A DNA stretch of 64,000 bases from Reticulitermes lucifugus (Eukaryota; Arthropoda; Insecta; Blattodea; Rhinotermitidae), in the NCBI GenBank assembly GCA_026260175.1, contig JAKCWW010000753.1:1-64000 (forward strand), written 5' to 3'. The position numbers were made by a program, and so were the translations under genes. The notes beneath the pieces were generated by a model, which saw only the letters and a program-made list of their open reading frames with translations, did no database searches and had not been told where the DNA came from. This document shows positions 58,295 to 64,000 of the stretch, piece by piece; position 1 is the stretch's first letter, and each line of letters starts with the position of its first letter.

Positions 58295-59720
58295 TAGGAA
58301 AATGGGAAGTTTTTAAACTGAATTTTATGAAATATTTTCGAATTTCGTATACCTTTTATTTCTGTCGCACGCTTGCGTGTGTATGCCTGTGTGTGTATGT
58401 GTGTGAGGGAGGATCGTGTGGAGCGAGCTTGGGTTCGTCACAGTGCGAGTGTATGGAGGCGTGGATGTTAGGCTGTGCGCATTTTTATCTTGGGCACTGG
58501 GTATATGTGTGTGGTCAGCTTGACAGTGTGGTCGCTCTTTCCGTCGTAGCCGTCGTTACCTATTAGTTGGAAGGTGGGTGGTACTGTGGGCAGTTCTGAA
58601 CGTGGTGGTGAAGACGATAGTCGTCGTCGTAGTAGGGAACCGAACCGTGGTCTTCAGTTACTAGGTGGTAATTTTACTGAGCTACCCACACTCGTGGGTG
58701 TAGATAGAGGGATAATATTACGCGCACGCACACACATGATTTGTAGGTGAGTACGTGATCTAACTCGCGGACGTTGAGGACTTCGTGAATGCGGTGACGA
58801 ACATGCGTTAGTGTTTAGGCCAGCAGAATAACGTGATGGTTATCCTGAGTGGGAGTGTGTAACCACATTAAATCTTTAAGGACTGAATGTGAAAGTACTT
58901 TCACGTTAAATGCTTCCCTAATGTGTCGAATAGCGTTGCTTTTTTGAATGATCCCAGTCTTCGCTCGCTTTTTGTTCTCATAAGAGTAGTATTAAGACGA
59001 AGATGAGTATGGAACATTCGTGTAATGACACTGATGGGGAAAACTGAACTACTCGCGAAAAAACACTTTCCAATGTCACTTTGTATGAAGATTGAATCCA
59101 TATGGTGTGTGTGTGTGTGTAACGATTCAGTTCGTACCTCTCACTCCGCATCTGCTACAAATAACAATTAGTTAATGTTTGTGTAGGGCTGTAACAAGTG
59201 TTTAATGTGCGACGTATATGAAACGTATTCAATTTGTGGAAAAAATGCGGAGTTCGTAAATGTTACAGTGTTTGATAAATGCAGTTGCCACTAGGCTTTA
59301 CACGGTGAATACGAAACATTGTCTTGCGTATCCAGTTTTTGCGTCGCATTCTATACGTACTTCATATCAGTTTAAGTGGGGGGGGGGGCGCAGACAGTGA
59401 AATTGGAACAACCTCTCCTGTACCGCATTCTTTCTCTTGTTAAGGACCATGTTTCCCCGCCCTGACAAACAATGCTGCTCAGCCTGGCTTCCCTTCACGC
59501 TGATTTGGGTCCACTGCTGACTGTAGGCACTGGGCAAGAGTGAGATATGTTGTAGTTTCTTTTTAAAAAGAATCTTTTGCATTCTTAGTTGACGACGCCT
59601 TTTCTAGGTGTAAGGAAAGCACAGCACTGAAGACCATAGTTAGGCGAAGGTGATATGAAGTGTCTTCGTCTGCTGAGTTCATGAATTATGCCCTGTGCCC
59701 TGTTCCAATTAATGTTCGCA
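58295..59720. other. Non-coding stretch with TG microsatellites
   Basis: TG tracts occur near 58377-58405 and 59104-59120, and a G-run near 59378. GAGTTCGTAAATGTTAC (59251-59267) echoes 38.34 kb. Confidence 0.45.
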
Positions 59721-59724
59721 GTCT

Positions 59725-59815
59725 TCCCCTATCATTACATTAAATCAAGAAGAATGAGGTGGACTGAACAGTTTGTACGCATGGACGAAGTGTTTTACAA
59801 AAGTCTTTTTGATAA
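59725..59815 (+). mobile_element. Short LINE C-terminal scrap
   Basis: A plus frame reads YIKSRRMRWTEQFVRMDE, a clear relative of VIKSRRMRWAGHVARMGE from the LINE lineage at 35740-36705. The match stops soon after. Confidence 0.65.
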
Positions 59816-60095
59816 CATCAAGAAAATACATCACTTAGAATCAATTTTGAAGTCGAAAGATTGTACTGGGGATAATATTAATAAATGAGCAGCGTGTGAA
59901 GTTACTGAACGGATTTATCTGGCGTATGATGGAGTCCAAGTGTATTCTGTGAATACGTTATGAATCTTTCGGTTGCGTAAGAAGTGATTGATTGATGACC
60001 TGAAAAATTGTCAAATACCCATGGAAGGCTATGTGTCTTGGCGTTCGTTTTTTTAGCTACGCAGGCCTGTATCATGTGGCGACAGCGTTTTAGAG

Positions 60096-60260
60096 CAGGG
60101 GTACTCAAATTCCGGGCGCGAAGTCCCCCGATTGACTAAATTTTGTACGGTGGTACCTAACGTTTGTGGGTTTTCTTTGTGGAACTTGCTTCATGTCACC
60201 CTTCTGGTGCCTACAATTTTGAGGTGTCTCCTAGATTATTGGAAAATTTATTTACCCCTG
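60096..60260. mobile_element. Tiny hAT-type MITE, 165 bp (copy 2)
   Basis: Ends CAGGGGTACTCAAAT and (reversed) CAGGGGTAAATAAAT. The 8-bp flanks TTTTAGAG and GTGTAGAA agree at five positions. Interior segments ACGGTGGTACC and GGTGTCTCCTAGATTATTGG match 20531-20681. Confidence 0.75.
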
Positions 60261-60264
60261 GTGT

Positions 60265-61605
60265 AGAATTATCGTGGATAATTAAGTTGGATGTGATACG
60301 ACCAGAGTAGAAACTTTGTATTTACGCAGCTGTAGTTCTGTCAGGGTGCCCGAATCGAGTTTTGCAGTGGGCGTGACACGTAGCTAGGCGTATGGCTACG
60401 TGCAGAACCTCTTGGAACCCAGCCATGTGGAAGACGGAATTCGAAACATGATATTGAAATGGTTGGTTTGATTAAGGTTGTGAGGATGACAACTGTATTG
60501 GAATTTGCCTAGGATCATGCCCATTGGCAGTTATTGGTTTAGGCAGTTTAACCCTTTGCAGCACGAGTTAGATATATCAAAATTGAAATCCGGGTTTACA
60601 TGAAAAATTATGCGCCTCCATTTTAAAGACCTACCGGTAAATGCTCTTTCTTATGAGAATCGCGCAAAACCAATAAACATTCGGGTCATACTACCATAAT
60701 AATTTATCTTTTTTTTCTTCAGAATTGGGTAGGGCGTTTGTGATCAGATCTGTAGCAGACGATTGTCAGAAGTGTGCGTAAGTGATGGCAACCGAACAGA
60801 TTTGACAGCAGTCATGGTGCTTGAGTTCAGCCGGAGATTCGGCTGTCCTTGGTATTTTGTAGTAGACTGCTGCCATTCTCCCACAGTGCATACCCTGATG
60901 TTGCTTCAAACTCATTGACTGCAACTAATAGAGCAGTACTGAATAACAAACTACTGTTCCTGCGGTGTATCCGTTTTATGCTGCTCTGATTTGTGTGATG
61001 CCATCAACGACAATATTCGCTTGTTATTTCCGACACGACGGACGTTGCTGAGTAACTGAACATGCATTGCTGAGAGAATTTGATTTGTGACGGAACCCAA
61101 GTCTTTCAGTGAACTCGCGGATGGGTATTTGAAGGCATCCACACTAACAAATGGTTTAAGTTCGAGCAGTACATGTGCATTGTGTGCAGTGCAGTTATGC
61201 ACGCCTTAAAAATGCTTAAAAAGTGATACATAACCTATAGAAAGGAGCATGTAACATATACAGAGTATGTATTATTTACTTGGTGGAGGCCAGCAATTCC
61301 AGGTTAGTTTGTATTTGATCAAGTAACTTATTTCCATCCCACACACACTCCATTTACAGAATCGCAGTTATGGGAGAGTAGGTTTCTATTTACGGTACGA
61401 TTATCAAGAAAGCCTTATGTCTCACTGGCTTCGACAGCATGTACTCGTACGTTTGCCAAACGATACTTTTAAATATAATTTAATTAACTGCGGCGCGTTA
61501 GGTATTATAGCAGTGTTACCTCTGACCGCCTGCGATAAGCGGGGTAATGTCCGTATATCCACAAGTTGCATTATCACAGATGGAAGAAACACTGTTTTCC
61601 CCACT
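60265..61605. other. Non-coding stretch, nothing recognised
   Basis: Frames are up to 83 codons. The end (61606-61622) carries ACATGTTTCG, the GAAAC-ACATGT half of a hammerhead on the minus strand; the core half is lost. Confidence 0.4.
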
Positions 61606-61627
61606 AGCTACATGTTTCGATTGTCTT

Positions 61628-61880
61628 TCGTTTAGCGACTGTTAGTCGGAATACTGACTAGGGTATGGGCTGGGAAACCGAGATAGCGTGGTTCGATTAC
61701 CGGCAGGATCCACGACCCATCCATTTTCCAGTTCAGCTGGTAAAACTTTACCCTAGAACAGGCCATGAAGGCCCAGAAGGGCAGTAGAGGTATAGCTGAC
61801 TACTCAGCTCCATCTAGTGCTTAGTTTAAGGAGAGGAGGTGTATGCCTGTATGGCATGCACGGCGTCAGGTTGAGCTGTA
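61628..61880 (+). mobile_element. SINE-B copy with a nested inverted SINE-B piece
   Basis: The head GGAATACTGACTAGGGTATG and B box GTGGTTCGATTACC are followed by an inverted SINE-B 3' piece (about 61741-61796: TAAAACTTTACCCTAG, AACAGGCCATGAAGGCC). The plus copy then resumes with GACTACTCAGCTCCATCTAG and ATGCCTGTATGGCATGCAC. AGCTG at both borders of the inner piece may be its target duplication. Confidence 0.8.
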
Positions 61881-61884
61881 AGTT

Positions 61885-62370
61885 GCAGTTAGCAGTACTG
61901 TGCATTGATGTTTCCACTTTCTTACCACTGGATCATCCTGCGGATTCGGATCGTAGTGTTCGTGTGCCATTGTAGCACTAACTGGCAGGTGCTCCCTGTT
62001 TAGGTTTATCCATCTATAATACAAGGGGGCCATGGCAGAAACGTAATGGGGATAAGTACCATAGCCAGCAGGTTTTGAATGTGCTGCTTGTGTGTATGTA
62101 TGGATTTATATGTGTGCCTAGAAGTCAGTTGAGGGCAGGTCAGGCGTCTAATGTGGGCATTCGGAGTCCGCGAGGCGAATGCATGGGCATTCTGCTGCCG
62201 CGACCACGTCTCCCCTCGCATGAACGTGAGCGTGGGTGGGATTTGGTGAATGCTTGACAGATCCTCAGCTTGAGGTTTTGAAACTTTGCATAGAGGCCCC
62301 AAACCCAGCAAATCTGAAATGGTTAGCAGTGCATGTTGAGGATAACGATAGGTGAAGTAAATGGAAGATA
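61885..62370. other. Non-coding stretch, nothing recognised
   Basis: Opposing frames of 101 and 60 codons at 62.0-62.3 kb shadow each other without known content. Confidence 0.4.
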
Positions 62371-62375
62371 CAGAG

Positions 62376-63197
62376 CAGCGTTTCTCAACCTTTTAAAATT
62401 GCGACCCAGATTAGGCCGACGGCTTTGTGACGCGATCCCAGGAGTCAGAAACAAAGACAAGTGTAAAAACATGCATCGGAATAACGAATATGATATTTTA
62501 ATGATTTAATGAAGGTAAAATATATGCATTTACATTCGTCTGCATGGGCCTGAGTATAGTACTATGACATCTTATGGCTCATACATATACCCGACTTAGT
62601 CTTCATGATCTGGTAAATTTGAACTTGTCCATGTTTTGCGAGGTATTTTTCAAACTGAGAAAATTTTGCCAACTGTACGATAACTTCGGCGCAAACCAGA
62701 CAATTACGTTTGGCTGATATAATTTTTCGGTGAAATCTGACAACCCTGGTAGTCAGTGGTTTTTGTTATTTTTTATAACATGACGGCCAAGCCGACATTG
62801 CCACAGTGTTACTAGAAGTGATTACAATTACAAAATGTTTTTTTTATGGCTGGACAGCCCTAGTGGGCCGAGGCCTCCCGTTGTTGAGGTTTCGTGATCA
62901 CACTCAGTGACACACGCACTCGGTAGGACTCTTCTGGACGAGGGACCAGCCCGTCGCAGAGCCCTCTACCTGAGAACACACAACACTCACAAGAAACAGA
63001 CATCCATGCCCCCGGTTGGATTCGAACCCGCAATCGCACCAAGCGAGCGGCCGCAGACCTACGCCGTAGACCGCGCGGCCACTGGGATAGGCATTAGAAA
63101 ATGTATTACTTTTAATAGAAGCACCAAAGTAATATGTCTCTTTCATTATTAAGTACATTCAAGAAATTTTTTCGCGACTCAAAGTTTGAGAAACACT
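62376..63197. mobile_element. hAT-type element, non-autonomous, split by SINE-C
   Basis: The left end CAGCGTTTCTCAACCTTTT and the right end (reversed AGTGTTTCTCAAACTTTG) are inverted repeats. CGACCC and CGACTC follow just inside. The flanks ATACAGAG and ATTTAGAG agree at six of eight positions. Without the inner SINE (266 bp including its duplication) the element would be about 556 bp. No transposase is readable. Confidence 0.82.
62839..63097 (-). mobile_element. SINE-C copy 2, full length, inside a hAT element
   Basis: Minus strand: GGCCGCGCGGTCTACGGCG (A-box area), GGGTTCGAATCC (B box), GGCATGGATGTCTGTTTC, GTGTTGTGTGTTCTCAGG and an A-rich tail. A perfect 7-bp duplication AAAATGT (62832-62838 and 63098-63104) flanks it. 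It is closely similar to copy 1, and both ends are preserved. Confidence 0.92.
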
Positions 63198-63204
63198 ATT
63201 TAGA

Positions 63205-64000
63205 GTATTACACAATGAGGAACGTAGTAATTTGTATCTACAGTACACTTCATACGCTGTTCTTGCTACGTTACGATGGGTTTGGTATGTAGCTCGGATG
63301 ATCAAGACAAAGCGCGTACGGGCCTCTTGAAAGACGGAACAGGCGACAGGAAAATATAATTTAAGCATTGAGCATTCCGCCGTGAAGTAACAGCGAATGC
63401 TCAGGTGTAAACAATTTAATTGCTACATTTGCTTCTGTTTGGTTTGCGGCGCGTTCGATTCACGCTGATGTCGGTTTTTCAACGAACATCAGATAACGTT
63501 ACCGTTGCTCAATCGGAGCGCGTGTGGACGTGTGTTTGTGCGTTTTTCGCAGTCCCTTTATTTACTCTGCTGTTTTGAAGTATGATCTGGTAATAATTTC
63601 TACAAGCGTATCTCAGTCATATGAAAATGGACGATTTTATAGTTTTTAGAATATCAGTGGCATAATTCTTATTGACAATCTCACATGCTTACAAATAATG
63701 TAGGGCATAAAACTTAAATTCTAATTAATTACTATATTAATTTTATTGAAACAATACTAACAATTCAGAAACAGCAATTTTACCTGTTCTGAACTTTGTG
63801 TACGCTCTCCAGTTATTCCGAATAATGTGTTCCACAGTTTATAAGGTATTTGGCCATGCAGTTGACCCTGAACGTATCTGTTGCACCGTTTGCATTCATT
63901 ATTTTGTTTGTGTAGTTCTGGACTTGGTTTTCAGCCTGGGAATCTTGACTTTAGGTGTTTTCGTGAATTTTGTTAGTACCTCCAAGAGGAACGCTGGGAT
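63205..64000. other. Non-coding end of window, nothing recognised
   Basis: A 69-codon minus frame (63159-63368) straddles the hAT border and is not a gene. The rest shows neither repeat nor exon signals. Confidence 0.4.

Noticed and set aside
1-64000. Retroviral, LTR, Polinton or toxin-gene remains; CRISPR arrays; bacterial features
   Set aside because: No paired long terminal repeats, gag- or capsid-like segments, regularly spaced repeats or operon-like gene packing were seen.

Overview
The window reads as non-coding, repeat-rich DNA from a large arthropod genome. It is AT-leaning (roughly 58 % by eye), every open frame is under about 130 codons, and it is crowded with old tRNA-derived SINEs, LINE fragments and small DNA transposons. 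The readable LINE protein pieces (motifs such as KMCLNETYSRVRVG, GCETW-like, MRWAGHVARMGE-like and MNLRVP-like) belong to a reverse-transcriptase lineage I remember from cockroach genomes. With the SINE styles this suggests a polyneopteran insect, most likely a cockroach or relative; that assignment is inference. I recognise no host protein-coding exon, no tRNA or rRNA gene, no CRISPR array, and no retrovirus, LTR element or Polinton.

Layout. 1-8 kb: a LINE 3' tail, a SINE-A copy, a complete hammerhead ribozyme, a SINE-C copy, a LINE C-terminal fragment and a pogo/Tigger-type MITE. 8-20 kb: SINE-A and SINE-B copies, a hAT MITE with a perfect 8-bp target duplication, an unclassified dispersed repeat (family G), and a 700-bp nest of two SINEs plus a hammerhead at 19.2-19.9 kb. 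20-35 kb: a tiny hAT MITE, pogo-type elements (one with a perfect 15-bp hairpin), clustered SINE-B copies, a strong recursive-splice-like site at 32.4 kb, a three-unit tandem repeat and an internally deleted mariner. 35-47 kb: the longest LINE fragment (reverse transcriptase, minus strand), more hammerheads, a mariner-type transposase tail, and a SINE-A copy with an assembly gap inside it. 47-64 kb: hammerheads, family G again, fold-back SINE-B composites, microsatellites, and a hAT element with a SINE-C inserted into it.

The best candidate for a 'system' is a scattered set of hammerhead self-cleaving ribozymes of the minimal type found at the ends of Penelope-like elements. At least four copies keep stem I pairing with different base pairs, so the structure is supported by covariation and not only by sequence identity. 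Second is a textbook acceptor-donor junction (TTTTGCAG followed by GTAAGT) with another strong donor 39 nt on. This would fit a very long plus-strand intron spliced in steps, and would explain 64 kb without a visible exon.
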